Source: Berberis thunbergii
Lineage: Eukaryota > Streptophyta > Magnoliopsida > Ranunculales > Berberidaceae
Direction: 5' to 3'
Length of the DNA stretch: 64,000 bases
Assembly: GCA_003290165.1 (NCBI GenBank)
Contig: QNQO01000813.1
Location: 248,001-312,000, forward strand
Below, piece by piece: positions 12,041-23,769 of the stretch; position 1 is the first letter of the stretch, and the number at the start of each line of letters is the position of its first letter. A program made the position numbers and the translations under genes. The notes under the pieces are model-generated. The model was not told where the DNA came from. It searched no databases and saw nothing but the letters and a program-made list of their open reading frames with translations.

Positions 12041-12697
12041 TGATGTGTCCAAATTTGTCCTTGCCGATTTTGTTGATGTCGAGCCTGCAAAAATGAACGA
12101 CAATTAGCCAAAGACCACCATTGTGTTGGCTGAAAGCACTCCGATGCTTAAGTCATGCAACGATGCAAGGAAGATGAAGACTAGATATAATTGCAATGTG
12201 TATGCGCACATTTCTTCTTCCTTTTTCTCACCTTAAGTAGCAAGTGTTTCCTCCACAACTGTCCCTGCTATTGAGGTCATGATGGAGGGAGGAGATATAC
12301 ATATTCTTCTTGGAAAAAGTTGATCAGTGAGTTGTTTCTTATTCTTCCCCGTTCAAGAAGAACAGGTTTCGTAATCTATCGCCCAAGATCTTACTTGTGC
12401 ATAACTGAGTCTCTTTGGCAGTTAGTTTTGTTTAGGACCCATTGCCTAATTGAGCTAAGAGCTGATTTGTGCGAATGGGTCTAGGGCCTATGAAAGCTTT
12501 GAGATTCATGTTAGGGCTTTATTGTCCTGGGCCCTAAGGCCCGTGCCTCTTAGGCTGGCGTGTGGGCACCTCACTAACGGGCTGAACAATAGTTTATGAA
12601 TAGGTTCGCTTGGGACCGTGTTGAAGCCTTTTTCCGTATTAGGGTGGGTATGTGCCACGTGTACGACTGTGATGCCTAGCTAATTGATGTCTCATCA
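12041..12697 (-). repeat. 5' LTR of element B
   Basis: The plus strand starts TGATGTGTCCAAATTTGTCC and ends GATGTCTCATCA. Just outside it, at 12024-12040, CCATGGACGGTGCCAAAC reads on the minus strand as GTTTGGCACCGTCCATGG, the likely primer-binding region; the tRNA was not identified. It is longer than the 3' LTR because it keeps an about 190-bp block (about 12280-12465). Confidence 0.8.
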
Positions 12698-13110
12698 ATT
12701 ATTAAGGCCACGTGTAGTTAGGTACTCACAAAAACAATTGAATTTCACCATAAAATTACTTGAACTTAAATTCGAAAGAAATCCAAATCGTCGAAATCGA
12801 TACTAGAATCTCACATATCAAAATATCAGAAAACAAAATAACCAAGTTCTCTGAAAGAAATTAGTTATATTCAAAAAACTTTGATATTTGAAATTACAAT
12901 TGGGTTATTTTTATAAGAAAAAATACTTCTGAAACAATCCTGCATTGATATTGCTATCTAAAAAGACTTAAAACTACTATAAAACACTAAAAATGCAGCT
13001 TCTAAACACCCTCAAAGGCTAAAACTATTACTATTCTTAAAAAAAATCAAATTACACAAAATCAAATAATTTCTAACATAAAAAATGACCTAGACTTGTA
13101 TGAAAGAACA
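12698..13110. other. Unassigned AT-rich spacer
   Basis: Non-coding AT-rich DNA between element B and the CTF4 pseudogene. No repeat end, RNA gene or coding signal is seen. Confidence 0.4.
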
Positions 13111-14100
13111 TCATAATTTTCTCTGTTTAGAAGTTGTGTGAATATGTTTAGAGTTCATTTTTAAAGGAGTAACAGGTTCGCACACACCGTACTTCCCCAT
13201 AACGTCAATAACAGCCAAGGCATTTCCATTAGGTTTCCAAACCAAACTACTTTTCATCATCAAACTTTTGATTATTGATAGACTTTCTTTAATCAATTTT
13301 CAAAATCACAACCTGCCTATCTAAGCTAGAACTTGCTATATATTTACCATTCAGCGACCAAGACAAAAAACAAGCAAATTGTTTTTGTTCACCTCTTAAG
13401 TACTTATTTTCCGCATTTCAGTGATACATCACTGTCATTTTCCAACCCTGGAACCGCTAAAAATTTCCCATTCGGACTAAAGCTCAAGACTGACATCTCA
13501 TAAGTTGAAGCTATACCTTTTTTGTTCACTAGTTTCACTCCTGTAGAGATCACCCAATAAATAAGTGTTTTGTTGAATCAATCAAAACCAAGTGCTGACT
13601 ATCATGATCAAAAGCCAAGGAAACAATAGACCCTTCATGTCTTTTAAGAATTTTGAATCTATAATATGGGTCCACGGTATTAATCACTTTGATTGGCGCA
13701 ATATCATCACCGACTCTAGTCAACATCGTACCATGCCTATTACAGACAAGGGCTTGGACTAGCATTGCAAACCTGCTTGGAAATTTTCTTTTTTTGAAAG
13801 GCAAGCTAGATTTTTAAGAAGATTCCATAACTATCTTAGAAATAACATAGGCTATGGCAGGGTTCGAACCTTGGTCACATGGTTCATCTGCCACAACTCT
13901 ACCAACTAGCAGTACCCCATTAGCTGCTTAAAGTTGTGTGACATTCGCTGAGTGACAATGAGAAAATAGTTAGAGATACATTTAGCTACTGACTGGCTTA
14001 AATACAGATGAAATGGTGAACATGCAGAGATTACTTGGAAAGCTATAAAGCTTGACGGAGTGGTCACGATACAGAGGCTAAACAAGTGGAATTAGAGTTG
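13111..14100 (-). pseudogene. CTF4/WDHD1 pseudogene, exon 2 part, intron 1 and end of exon 1
   Basis: Minus-strand fragments match the intact gene at 57923-59906. 13804-13550 gives VGDDIAPIKVINTVDPYYRF and KRHEGSIVSLAFDHDSQHL, against GDDEEIKLINTIDYSITRVL and KGHRGSIVALDFDPDSEYL. 13296-13111 gives WKPNGNALAVIDVMGKYGV, identical to the gene. Intron-1 DNA next to exon 2 is also kept (about 13940-14030 against 59006-59090), so this is a DNA-level duplication, not a processed copy. 14045-14100 is the end of exon 1. Frameshifts and a SINE insertion disable it. Homology stops near 13121, after about half of exon 2. Confidence 0.88.
13780..13933 (-). mobile_element. tRNA-derived SINE-like insertion at the CTF4 pseudogene intron-exon boundary
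   Basis: On the minus strand it has a tRNA-like head with an A box (TAGTTGGTAGAG) and a B box (GGTTCGAACCC, about 13862-13872), then a body, and ends with an A-rich tail (TTTTTTTGAAAG on the plus strand, about 13787). It interrupts DNA that is continuous in the intact gene. It resembles the SINE at 35134-35301 in layout and in its AAGCTAG/AAGCTGG-TTTTTA end. The exact target duplication is unclear. Confidence 0.6.
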
Positions 14101-14412
14101 TGATAGTTTTTGGCAGAGAAAAATGGTTGCCTTTCATTGATATCTCATGGTTACATATATAGTGAAAACCCACCACTCAATAAGGATACAAGCTAAACAT
14201 AAGGAAGTTAACCCAAAATAAAGACCAAGTATAAGGAGAGAAAATCTCCAACAAATGCAATATTCCTAGCATATTCCTAGCCCGAAGATACCGTATCTTG
14301 CCAACAAAGTATGAGAGAAAATCTCCAACAATTGCAATATTCCTAGAAGATACTGTATCTGGCCAACATTCCTAGCATATTCCTAGTCTGAAGATACCGT
14401 ATCTTGCCAACA
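14101..14412 (-). repeat. 3' LTR of the copia element
   Basis: Plus strand starts TGATAGTTTTTGGCAGAG and ends ATCTTGCCAACA. It is 64 bp longer than the other LTR because of a local duplication around GAGAAAATCTCCAACAA (about 14236 and 14313). The polypurine tract follows at 14413-14421 (CTCCCCGTC on the plus strand). Confidence 0.92.
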
Positions 14413-14479
14413 CTCCCCGTCAAGTTGGTGCATGAAGATTTCGAATGTCCAACTTGTCGAGAAAAGACGCAAATTGTTT

Positions 14480-17400
14480 CTTTCAGATATCTTTGGTGAA
14501 TATATCAGCCAATTGATCACCAGTGCGGACATAGTGAGTAGAAATGACACCATCTTGGATAGCATCCCGAACGAGATGACAATCCACTTCTATGTGCTTG
14601 GTACGTTCATGAAACACCAGATTAGCTGCAATATGCATGGCAGCTTGACTATCACAATATACACGCATAGGCCATGTATGAGAGACTCCCAACGAGTATA
14701 ATAGACCCTTCAACCATTTAAGCTCACACGTGAGCGTTGCCAGAGAGCGATACTCGGCCTCACCAGAAGACCGAGAAACAGTGTGTTATTTCTTTGTTTT
14801 CCACGAGATTGGTGAAGTCCCAAAAAGCACAAAATACTCGGTAATGGATCGCGAGTGACTGGACAACTAGCCCAATCAGAGTCACAGTAGCCATGTAGTT
14901 GAAAGTCGGTGCTAGCACGTAAGAGAATTCCTTGTCCATGACATCCTTTGATATAGCAGAGCACTCGTAAAGTTGCTTCTCAATGATGGGTCCGCGGTGA
15001 TTGCATGAATTGAGCCAACGTATGAACCGAATAACACAACTCAGGACGTGTAATTGTGAGGTAAATCAATCGTCCAACAAGACGACGATACTGCTCCTGG
15101 TTGGCCATGAAAGGGTTGTTATCTAAAACAAGTCCATGATTCTGCTCCAGTGGAAAAGTGGTTGGTTTGGCGCCCAACTTTCCTGTTTCTGCGACTATGT
15201 CCAACACATATTTGCGTTGAGATAAAAATATCCCTTCGGCACCACGAGCGACTTCAATCCCCAAGAAGTACTTCAATTTACCAAGATCTTTCATGTGAAA
15301 ACAATCATTGAGATATTCCTTAAATCGAGCTAACATTCCCGAATCATCTCCTGCTATAATCAAATCATCAACATACACAAGAACAACCAGAATAGCACCT
15401 TTCCGTTTAAACCTAAACAGAGAATAATCATAACAAGACTGAAGGAATCCATAAGTTTTTAATGCAGATGAGAGTTTAGCAAACCAATTTCGGGGTGCCT
15501 GCCGCAAACCATAAAGAGATTTCCGTAGTCGGCACACTTTCCCAAGAGATGAGCCAAAAAATCTAGGGGGTGGCCGCATATAAACTTCTTCGTCAAGGTC
15601 CCCATGTAAAAATTCATTACGAACATCCATTTGATGCAAATCCCAATTCTTTTCGGCGGCCACTGCTAACAGAACTCTTACTGTATCCATTTTAGCAACA
15701 GGAGCAAACATTTCATTGTAATCGATCCCTGCTTTCTAATTGTTCCCAAGCACCACCAGGCGCGCCTTATGACGCTCAATTGAGCCATCGGAATTGTACT
15801 TCGTTTTGTAAACCCATTTGCAACTGATGGGTTTCTTCCCAGAAGGCAAAGTCTCCACATTCCACGTCCCATTATCTTCGAGGGCCATTATTTCTTCTTA
15901 CATAGTAGTGTGCCATTTGTCATGTTTGACAGCCTCAGAAAAACGGGTAGGCTCAGTCTTGGCTGTAATAGCTGTGGTGTAGAAAAACTATCACAACTTA
16001 CATAATTAATATGGGATAGGGAGTACCTGAGGACAACTGAGAAGTAGGATTTGGTGTGACGGGATCGGGGCAGCGAGCGATGTGACACACATAGTCCTGT
16101 AAATGGCTCGGAGGACGTTGTGTTCGTTGTGTACGACCTTCTATAGCACTAGGAGCTTTGGACACGGATTCAACAATACCAACACTCCCCCTGTCGCTAG
16201 GCTCCTGCAACTCATCATCTATACCCAACTGTAACGGCGTTGGATCTGTGGACTTTTCATCACCAGTGGCATCCTCAACTAGGAACTCGTTGCTTGTGGC
16301 AATAATAGGATCAGTAGTGGGTTTTTGAAATGGAAACTCACTAAAAACAACATCACGAGAAACAAAGAACTCATTTTTCTCTAAACCATACAATTTCCAT
16401 CCCTTCTTTCCATACGGATAACCAACAAAAACACATTTACAACTTCTGGATGCAAATTTTTCATTTTTCCGAACTCGAGCAAAGCACAAACACCCAAATG
16501 TACGAATGTTGTCATAAGATGGAGCGGTATTAAACAGAACTTCATAAGGGGTTTTCCCACCCAAGACGGAGGAGGGTGTCCTATTAATTAAATACCTAGC
16601 GGCCAACACACATTCTCCCCAAAATTGAATGGGAAGACTAGCCTGAAAGTGCAAGGCACGAGCCACATTCAAGATATGATGATGCTTTCTTTCTACTCTA
16701 CCATTTTGTTGAGGAGTCCCAACACAAGATGTTTGAAATTCAATTCCTTTTTCAACAAGGAAAGACTTTAGTGAAGTAATTTCAGTCCCATTATCACTCC
16801 TCAGTATTTTCACTTCTTTACCAAACTGTCTACTAACCATAGAACAAAAATTCTTCAAAATATTATGCACTTCAGATTTCTCAATAAACAAATAAATCCA
16901 CACTGCTCTAGTAAAATCATCCTAAGAAATAAACTGCTCCACAAGAGGACGAGACACGATAAGGCCCCCATAAATCACAATGAATCAGGGAAAAAGATTC
17001 ATTTGCATTATGACTATTTTGTTCAAAGACATCTCTAGTTTGTTTTGCACGCAGACAAATTTCACAAACATTATTTTCCAAATCAACAATAACTGAATTA
17101 AAATGTGGTAGAGCACCTACAATACGATAAGACGGATGTCCCATACGATGATGCCACAGCTCAACATCATTCTTGCATTTCACCTTGTGCACGCGTGCCG
17201 GTGTCACACCCCACAAGACATAGATCCCATCACGTTGTTCACCCACACCAATCAGGGTCCTCGAGGTACGGTCCTGTATCACACACAACTTATTAGTAAG
17301 AGTGATTATAAAGTTTGGTTCACAAAGTAATTTACCAACAGACAACAAATTGCAATTCAACTGTGGAACAAATAAAACTTGTGACAATTCCAATTTATCT

Positions 17401-17543
17401 CCAATAACCACAGTTCCTTCTTTCATTGCCATTGTTTCGTCTCCATTCGGTAGTCCCACGGGACATGGAGCCACTTCGCAAACATCAATAAAAAGATCAA
17501 CACATCCAGTCATATGATGTGAAGCTCCGGAGTCAAGAATCAT
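14480..17543 (-). pseudogene. Copia pol: protease, integrase, reverse transcriptase, RNase H
   Basis: From 17543: protease with DSGASHHMTG, then a GAG-pre-integrase zinc region (ELWHHRMGHPS and CEICLRAKQT, giving HHCC). The integrase core at 16903-15998 has SDNGTE and TPQQNGRVERKH, the second Asp and the Glu of the DDE triad. Reverse transcriptase at 15711-14980 has the YVDDLIIAG active site near 15370. RNase H at 14964-14483 has GYCDSDWASC, YCDSQAA and TGDQLADIFTK. Frame breaks lie near 17540, 16910, 15880, 14975 and 14800, so no full polyprotein is made. This encodes the copying and integration enzymes of the element. Confidence 0.9.
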
Positions 17544-18624
17544 TGTTGTTCAGAGATCTTACCAGTTAGCTCTTCTGTGGGAGTAATCTTTTGGGCGTTC
17601 AGCATCGTCACAAGCGTTGTCCATTGATCTTTGGTAAGGCCGGGAAGGCCTACACGATCTGCTTCAGTCACTGATGACGCTGTCCCGCGCCCACTCACAC
17701 TATGCACAACATTCGCACGGACTGGACAGCGTCCACGGCCCATTCCTCGTCCAGCACCACAGCCACTCCCACGTCCTCCTCCACGAGGTTTGTCTCCCGA
17801 CCATTTGGGGTACCCTATAATCTGAAAACACCCATTCGCATCATGTCCCATTCTTCCACAATATTTGCAAGTCTCATTCCTTTCTTTGTTATCTCGACCC
17901 TTCGTGTGAATAGCAAAGGCCACAACTTCACTTCTGTCATATTTTCCCTGGGCTATCTCGCGATTCGTTTTTTCCGTAACAATCATTTCGTAGATTCGAT
18001 TCAATCTTGGCAATGGTTCCATATTTAGTATGGTTGAGCACATCGTACCAAACATGGAGTCTTCCAATCCCATCAAAAACTGATGGATTTGCTCATCTTC
18101 CCGTCTCTTGATCAAACGATCCGTGATTTTGCACTTACACCCATCACATCCGCAAGTCAAAATCGGCTCAAGATCTTCAATCGACCAAAACAGGTTACAA
18201 TAGGTTGTCCACGTTGCTTGCACTCCGCCAATTCTGATTTTAATTGTTGAATACGCGGTCCATTGGCAATCACAAAGCGCAATTGCAAATCATCCCAAAG
18301 TTCCTTTACGTTCTCCCTGTAAGTAATGGTCAAATGCAAGGACGACTCAATAGTGTTGAATATCCATGCCACCAACATGGAATTCACCATCCACCAATCT
18401 TCAATTAATGTCGGGTTATCCACTGGCTGTGGAATTGTTCCATCGATAAAACCAAGTTTCTTCTTGGCCCGCAACGCCACTCGCATGGCCTTTGCCCATT
18501 CTTCATAATTTGTTCCTTTCAATTGCACATGAGTCACAAGTGCTCCAGGATTATCTGTTGAGGTTAACGTATACGGCGTGATTGCATCATTCTTGCTCTT
18601 GCCATTGTTACCTCCGCCGGCCAT
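17540..18624 (-). pseudogene. Copia gag with zinc knuckle
   Basis: Starts MAGGGNNGKSKND at 18624. The LKGTNYEEWAKAMRVALRAK segment is the usual N-terminal gag signature of plant copia elements (UBN2/Retrotran_gag_3 type). A shift between 18223 and 18157 breaks the ORF in two. Near 17850 a zinc knuckle reads CKYCGRMGHDANGCF (CX2CX4HX4C), which binds the element RNA. A glycine- and arginine-rich stretch follows. A further one-base deletion separates gag from protease at 17540. Confidence 0.88.
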
Positions 18625-18671
18625 GGCGATTCACAGAAGTTTTGAATTATTATTTCTTTTAGAGCAATTTT

Positions 18672-18687
18672 GATAGCTCTGATACCA
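18672..18687 (-). promoter_or_regulatory. Primer-binding site, initiator Met tRNA
   Basis: On the minus strand TGGTATCAGAGCTATC begins directly after the 5' LTR. TGGTATCAGAGC is the known complement of the 3' end of plant initiator methionine tRNA, the usual primer of copia elements. Confidence 0.93.
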
Positions 18688-18935
18688 TGACAGATTTTGG
18701 CACAGAAAAATTGTTGCCTTTCATTGATATCTCATGGTTACATATATAGTGAAAACCCACCATTCAAAATAAGGATCCAAGCTAAACATAAGGAAGTTAA
18801 CCCAAAATAAAGACCAAGTATAAGGAGAGAAAATCTCGAACAAATGCAACATTCCTAGCCCGAAGATATCATATCTTGCCAACATGCAATATTCCTAGCA
18901 TATTCCTATCCTGAAGATACCGTATCTTGCCAACA
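18688..18935 (-). repeat. 5' LTR of the copia element
   Basis: Plus strand starts TGACAGATTTTGGCACAG and ends ATCTTGCCAACA, matching 14101-14412 over its length. Few differences are visible apart from the length change, so the element is fairly young compared with its host pseudogene. Confidence 0.92.
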
Positions 18936-19166
18936 AGTTGAGAGCAATTGCCATGACACCGTCTTCGTGATGGCGAAGGACTTTGGGAGGGATTTATATG
19001 ATGGGGATAATCGTGGATGGAGACTGAAGTGTCTGAAGAAGATGAAGTCACCAGATGTGGTCCTTCCAGATCCTAGGTGATGGAATAAAAGGATAGAGCC
19101 TTGTTGGGGTGAGCTTCTTTCAGTTCCACCATGGTGGACACTCGGCTTTTTGTTCTCTCTCTGCAA
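18936..19166 (-). pseudogene. CTF4/WDHD1 pseudogene, exon 1 start
   Basis: The remainder of the pseudogene exon 1, cut off by the copia element. The minus strand gives a frameshifted equivalent of the intact exon 1: VTSSSSDTSVSIHD against VTSSSSDTSISIHD. The nucleotide match runs from about 19140 to 18936 and continues at 14100 across the element. DNA upstream of 19166 does not resemble the CTF4 promoter, so the duplication seems to end near the start codon. Confidence 0.85.
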
Positions 19167-19959
19167 TGGTGGTGGGAATGGAGAAGATTTTATTGGGAAA
19201 GGGTTTTTATGTATTTAGGGTTTTACTACCTCTGGAGAGTCGCGTAGCATTCCTTCTATAAAAAATAATTATCTCATAAATGTAATTCCTTTTTAAGGAG
19301 AACACATTATGTAAAAAATCTAGTATCAACACGTTAAGTTTTTTTAAAGATCCATAGAATCTTAATAATGTAGAGCACAAAATGTTGATCCTCAACAGTC
19401 AAAACCATGTTCAAAATGTTGTTATCAAGCGAATATATCGGTCATGCAAAAATAATATATATCATAGATGTATCGACCAGTATAATTCACATAACCACAA
19501 GAGAACACCTTCTTCAACTTTCTACCCTCCCCTAACTCCATTGAATCAAGTAAGGAAGAATATATTGTGATCCAATTGATGCAAGTTTTGATGTTGCAGT
19601 GGGAATGATTGCAAAGATGAGAAATATAATTGTGTTGGTTAGATGGAATGGCAGAATAATATGCCACTGTGGCTACAATGATAATTTGCCACCAGTGCCC
19701 GCGGAAAGGAGTGCTGGAAGGAGACTCGCATACAAGTAACTGAAAACAAATAGTAATATCTTAAAATTACCATGGTCAGTAACATATGTGTTAGATACTA
19801 CAATGGTTATCAATTGCCAAAAACCGAGAACACATAGGTCATTAATATTGATTTATGCCATGACGAATGTTTTTTAAAAAGGCAATCAATGGTTGAGGGG
19901 GGCCTACCCCCATTTTAGTATTAAAAGATACCAAAACAACAACAAACAACAAAATAAGG
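19167..19959. other. Unassigned AT-rich spacer
   Basis: No gene, RNA or element end is recognised between the pseudogene and the LTR of element E. The short open frames (19207-19667) lack any domain. Confidence 0.4.
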
Positions 19960-20497
19960 TGATTATACATCAAATAAGACTATCATCATGACCATACACG
20001 TGGCAGAGATCACCCATCACGAGGACTAAGTATCTCAAGATCGGACCAACTCACAAAGCTCAAAAATGGTGGATTAAGTCATTAAAGCCCAAAAAGGGCC
20101 CGTCAGAACAAATTATAGTCAAGGGTCCAAATCCACGCTCAACAAAGCTCTCCCTTAAAGAAGAGGAATGTTACAGAGAAAAAGAGTCATGGAGGGAGTT
20201 ACTCCCCCAAGGACGCATCTTCATAAAAGAGGAGACTGTCACAGAAAATGTCTCCCCTTGATGAGTCTCGCATGCTTAAGTCACGCAGAGAATTAATAAC
20301 GACAATTATATAAGGTAAATAGAACATTCGACAAAGGTAGGCAATTTTAACTGAGTTATGTCCAGATTAATCTCCATCTCCAACAGAGTTACTGAATTAA
20401 GCATCGAAGTGCCTTCGGCCACCAAACAGGTGGTCTTTAGCAATCTAACCTTTGTTTTGCAGGTCAGATTTATAAGCGACAAGATTTAGTCGCATCA
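19960..20497 (+). repeat. 5' LTR of element E
   Basis: Starts TGATTATACATCAAATAAG and ends AGTCGCATCA. The start parallels those of B (TGATGAGACATCAATTAG) and C (TGATGATACATCAAA). The region GCATCGAAGTGCCTTCGGCC and GGTGGTCTTTAGC parallels the B LTR. GTTTTGCGTCGTCCATGGGG directly after it corresponds to the primer region of B. Confidence 0.75.
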
Positions 20498-20595
20498 GTT
20501 TTGCGTCGTCCATGGGGAACGACAACTTCCTTTCAAAAAATAGCGTGTAGTTAGAAACTCCCTTAGTTCTAACTCGCAATAAAAAGATAGAATAA

Positions 20596-22140
20596 ATGGA
20601 ACACTCTACTGGGCCAGATAACATAGTGTTGCAACATGGAACGACAGCCCAATCATCTCAGACATTTGGAGCTACAATCATTGGTCCCCGCGTGGAACGA
20701 CTGATGGCTCAGATGGATCATCTTACCAAAGTGATAGAAAAACTCATTCAGGAGCGTGCTCAATTTGTCGACCATGTCCAAACACCACTACAACGGAACT
20801 CTGCCAATCACATCCGAGAAGACAACGGAGTTCCTACAAAACTTCAATGAGAAAGTAATGAACTACAATAAGATTTTCTCCACAACGATGAGATTCCTGC
20901 GCAAGTTCCATTTAGGATCGGAGTCACAAATCCCAATGTGTTGTACAAATTGGCAAGACCATCATTCTCTAACGCATTCATGAGTACTCCTTTACCAAAG
21001 AAGTTCACTCCTTTAAAGTTCGAAGCCTATGATGGCACTACCGGTCCAACAGACCATCTGCGGCACTTCGACCACATGATGGCCTTGAAAGAAAGTATAG
21101 AGTCTATTCTATGCCGACCTTTCGAACTAGTCTCATGTCCATGACAATGAGCCAGTTCAATAGTTTACCACTCAGGCCGATAGATTCCTTCCAAGCGTTA
21201 GCCATTGCTTTCATTACGAGATTCATTGGCAACCAACGGATGAAAAATGGTCCACATTACTTGCTGCACATCATAAAAATTTTTGAGGAAACCATCAGGG
21301 AATACATTACTCGTTTCACTAACGAGTTAAATATGATTGACGGATGCAACGACGACACGACCATAGCCACCTTCACTTTTGGATTAAAAAGGGTACCATT
21401 TTATGATTATCTAAACCTCGACCCCCCAATGAACATGGTGACTTTATTGAAGACCGCCCAAAAATACATAACTCTCTAGGAGATGGTGGCTACTAGGAAG
21501 AAGCATGAATCCGAAAAGAGACATGCTTCAGTTAATCAAGAGATGGGCAAGAAAAAGGAAGGAACAACAAGCCTCAAGAGGAAAATGGCTAGTCGAAAAA
21601 ACATTGAACTAGTGGCATGTACGAGTTCAAAAATAAGAATTCAGATGGTTGTAGCTCGGAAGATCTAGATATGAACGATCAAAAAATATAGTCAACATGA
21701 CATACAAGCCGTTCACGACTTTGAAAACAAGTTGAGCTGAGGTCCTGAAGACCATGGCGAAGTCGGAGGACATTAAATAGCCACCTAAAATGATAGGAAC
21801 TCCAGATGGGCGAAATAAGGGCAAATATTGATCTTTCCACGAGGAATACTACAACTTGAAGGACGAAATCGAGCATCATATCAAAAAGGGCAACTCAGTG
21901 AGTTCATTAGGAGAGAAGAGTCCAAAGGGAAAGAGAGGGCAGACGCTACTACCAGTTCAAATGAGCTCACAAGGGATCTGATATACGTTTTACATAGCGT
22001 AACTAGAGAAAAAAATTATCCAATCGACCTTGAAAGCGATCAATCCGGGATTTACATACAAGGATCCAATATCCAAAGCCTTCCATACAACGCTCCAGAA
22101 CGACATAGCAAATTTTGACCTTCTCCAACGAGGACGCAAA
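20596..22140 (+). pseudogene. gag of element E
   Basis: Starts MEHSTGPDNIVLQHG at 20596. The capsid part (about 21000-21480) has LKFEAYDGTTGPTDHLRHFD, IAFITRFIGNQ and REYITRFTNELNMIDGCNDD, closely paralleling the gag of B and C. A tail near 21830-21910 includes LKDEIEHHIKKGQLSEFI-like residues (frame changes included), as in other Tat gag proteins. Stops at 20848, 21142, 21477 and 21666 break it into pieces. Confidence 0.82.
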
Positions 22141-22196
22141 AGGAGTCCATTTCCCTTATAATGACGCTCTGGTAATTTCAGTACTAATAACCAGAT

Positions 22197-22899
22197 CAGT
22201 GTTCTAAAAATCGGTCTAGGCAGCCGCCTAGGCGCTAGAAGGTGGAAAACCGCTCAGATTAATGCCAGGGCGGCTGTCTGGGCGGTTCTGGGCAGTCTAG
22301 GCGGGTCTGGGCGGGGTCTAGGCGGTCTGGGAGATTTTTTATTTTTTTATTTTTTTATTTTTTAATAAGGTTGATTGTTTTCTTATTTTATTTTTCTTTC
22401 CTATTTTTTAGAAATAAACTATTTAATTGTTTTTTTAGAAAATCTCGGGAATGGGCTTTGATGATGATAATGATGATATGTCTAAATGAAGCAAAGGATG
22501 ATTACTTAATGGAATTCTCAAAGGATCTGCCGGTACCAATTTTACTAATGTAGATTTTATCATACATAACTGAGGTTATTCATGCAATTTGAAGAAAAAT
22601 AAAAGAGTACACAAATTCAAATTTATATAAAGTACCCATCATGACCAACTTCAATCATTTGAGTTTTAATAAATTTTGTTCACGATTGTTAATTTTTCAT
22701 GTTTTTAAATTTTGCATATATATATTGACATTAAATTGGATGTAATTGATAAGGTATTATACTTAACTTTTGTAAATTATTAAAGTTATAATACAAAACC
22801 TAAGACCGCCTAGGCACCCGCCTAGGCGCCCGCCTAGGCCCCTGGGCGCTAGGCACCTGCTCGCCGCCCGCCCAGCGCCTAGCGATTTTTAGAACACTG
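22197..22899. mobile_element. hAT-type MITE with 8-bp target duplication
   Basis: A 703-bp non-coding element starting CAGTGTTCTAAAAATCGG and ending CGATTTTTAGAACACTG, which are terminal inverted repeats. It is flanked by the perfect 8-bp duplication AACCAGAT (22189-22196 and 22900-22907), the length made by hAT transposases. The subterminal parts are rich in GCCTAGGCG/GGCGGTCT motifs and the middle is AT-rich. It separates gag of element E from its protease. Confidence 0.95.
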
Positions 22900-22907
22900 A
22901 ACCAGAT

Positions 22908-23312
22908 GGGAGATCAAAGGAGTATTTGTTGACACGGGTAGCTCGGCCAACCTTTTGTACTTAACATTGTTCCAAAAGATGCAATTCATTGAATAAATAC
23001 TCACCCAATGATCAACCAATGGTGGGTTTCAGCGGAGAAAAATGTCATCTACTGGGAATGATCCAATTGCCAATTGAAGCGAGAGAACTAGGGAAACAAC
23101 GAGTCGTGTTGACGGATTTCCTTGTTGTCGACGCTCCATCTGCTTACAACATGCTTCTCGGACAACCTTCGATACACGAGATGGGTGCAATGTCCTCCAA
23201 CATGCATCAATGCCTAAAGTACCGTACCAACGATGACAATGGGATAATCAAAGGAGACCAGCCAACTGTATGCGAATGCCACTATGCAACAATGAAAGCC
23301 TTGTACAGATAG
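22908..23312 (+). pseudogene. Aspartic protease of element E
   Basis: VFVDTGSSANL near 22920-22955 holds the catalytic DTG. After a shift, 22989-23312 continues with LVVDAPSAYNMLLGQPSIHE and ECHYATMKALYR, the same landmarks as the proteases of B (10268-9978) and C. The processing enzyme of the polyprotein; disrupted by frame changes. Confidence 0.82.
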
Positions 23313-23769
23313 CAATTACAGCAATGACCAAAGGAGCTGCTAGAACAACCTGGTCGAACAAAACCCGACCTCCCGGATGATAATTTCATCCAATCAATCC
23401 AAGAGATCAACCAAATACTGGACAACTAGAAGAAAAAAACAACAACAGTCTACTTGGACGATGGAGAGGGAAACAAAGCAGTTTCAATTAAAACGAAAAT
23501 CCACCCAGAATTAGCCATGAAGTCGATCCAACTGCTAAAGGATAACATGACATTTTTGCATGGACAATGAAAGACATGATAGGAATCGACCCCTCCATCA
23601 TTACTCACATATTGCAAGTCAATCCGGGCAGGAAGCTAATCTGACAGAAAAGAAAGCCAATTGCCCCAATACGCATCCAAGCAACAAACAAGGAGGTGCA
23701 CCAACTGATAACTACATGGATGATCAAGGAATCTCACTACTCGGACTGGTTAGCTAACATAGTCTTGGT

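Larger units (their letters stand above)
3801..12697 (-). mobile_element. Tat-like Ty3/gypsy element B, pol-less
   Basis: Two homologous LTRs, 3801-4343 and 12041-12697, bound the element. In element orientation (minus strand) the order is 5' LTR, gag and protease (about 11700-9978), two tandem-repeat arrays (about 9800-7660), then an ORF on the opposite strand (4536-7148), then the 3' LTR. No reverse transcriptase, RNase H or integrase is present, so it is non-autonomous. An antisense extra ORF and a repeat-rich 3' region are known for the Tat/Retand lineage; the dual RNase H of the related element E supports that lineage. I found no convincing target duplication at the outer edges. Confidence 0.8.
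14101..18935 (-). mobile_element. Ty1/copia retrotransposon
   Basis: A complete but defective copia element of 4835 bp. LTRs are 14101-14412 and 18688-18935; the target duplication AGTTG is present at 14096-14100 and 18936-18940. The order on the minus strand is 5' LTR, primer site, gag, protease, integrase, reverse transcriptase, RNase H, polypurine tract, 3' LTR, the copia order. Several single-base shifts break the polyprotein. It inserted into exon 1 of the CTF4 pseudogene: the exon reads on across the junction once the element and one AGTTG are removed. Confidence 0.95.

Noticed and set aside
3801..12697. A 5-bp target duplication for element B
   Set aside because: Outer flanks AACTA and ATTAT do not match; the ATTAT similarity is with the inner flank of the other LTR, so it is not evidence of insertion.
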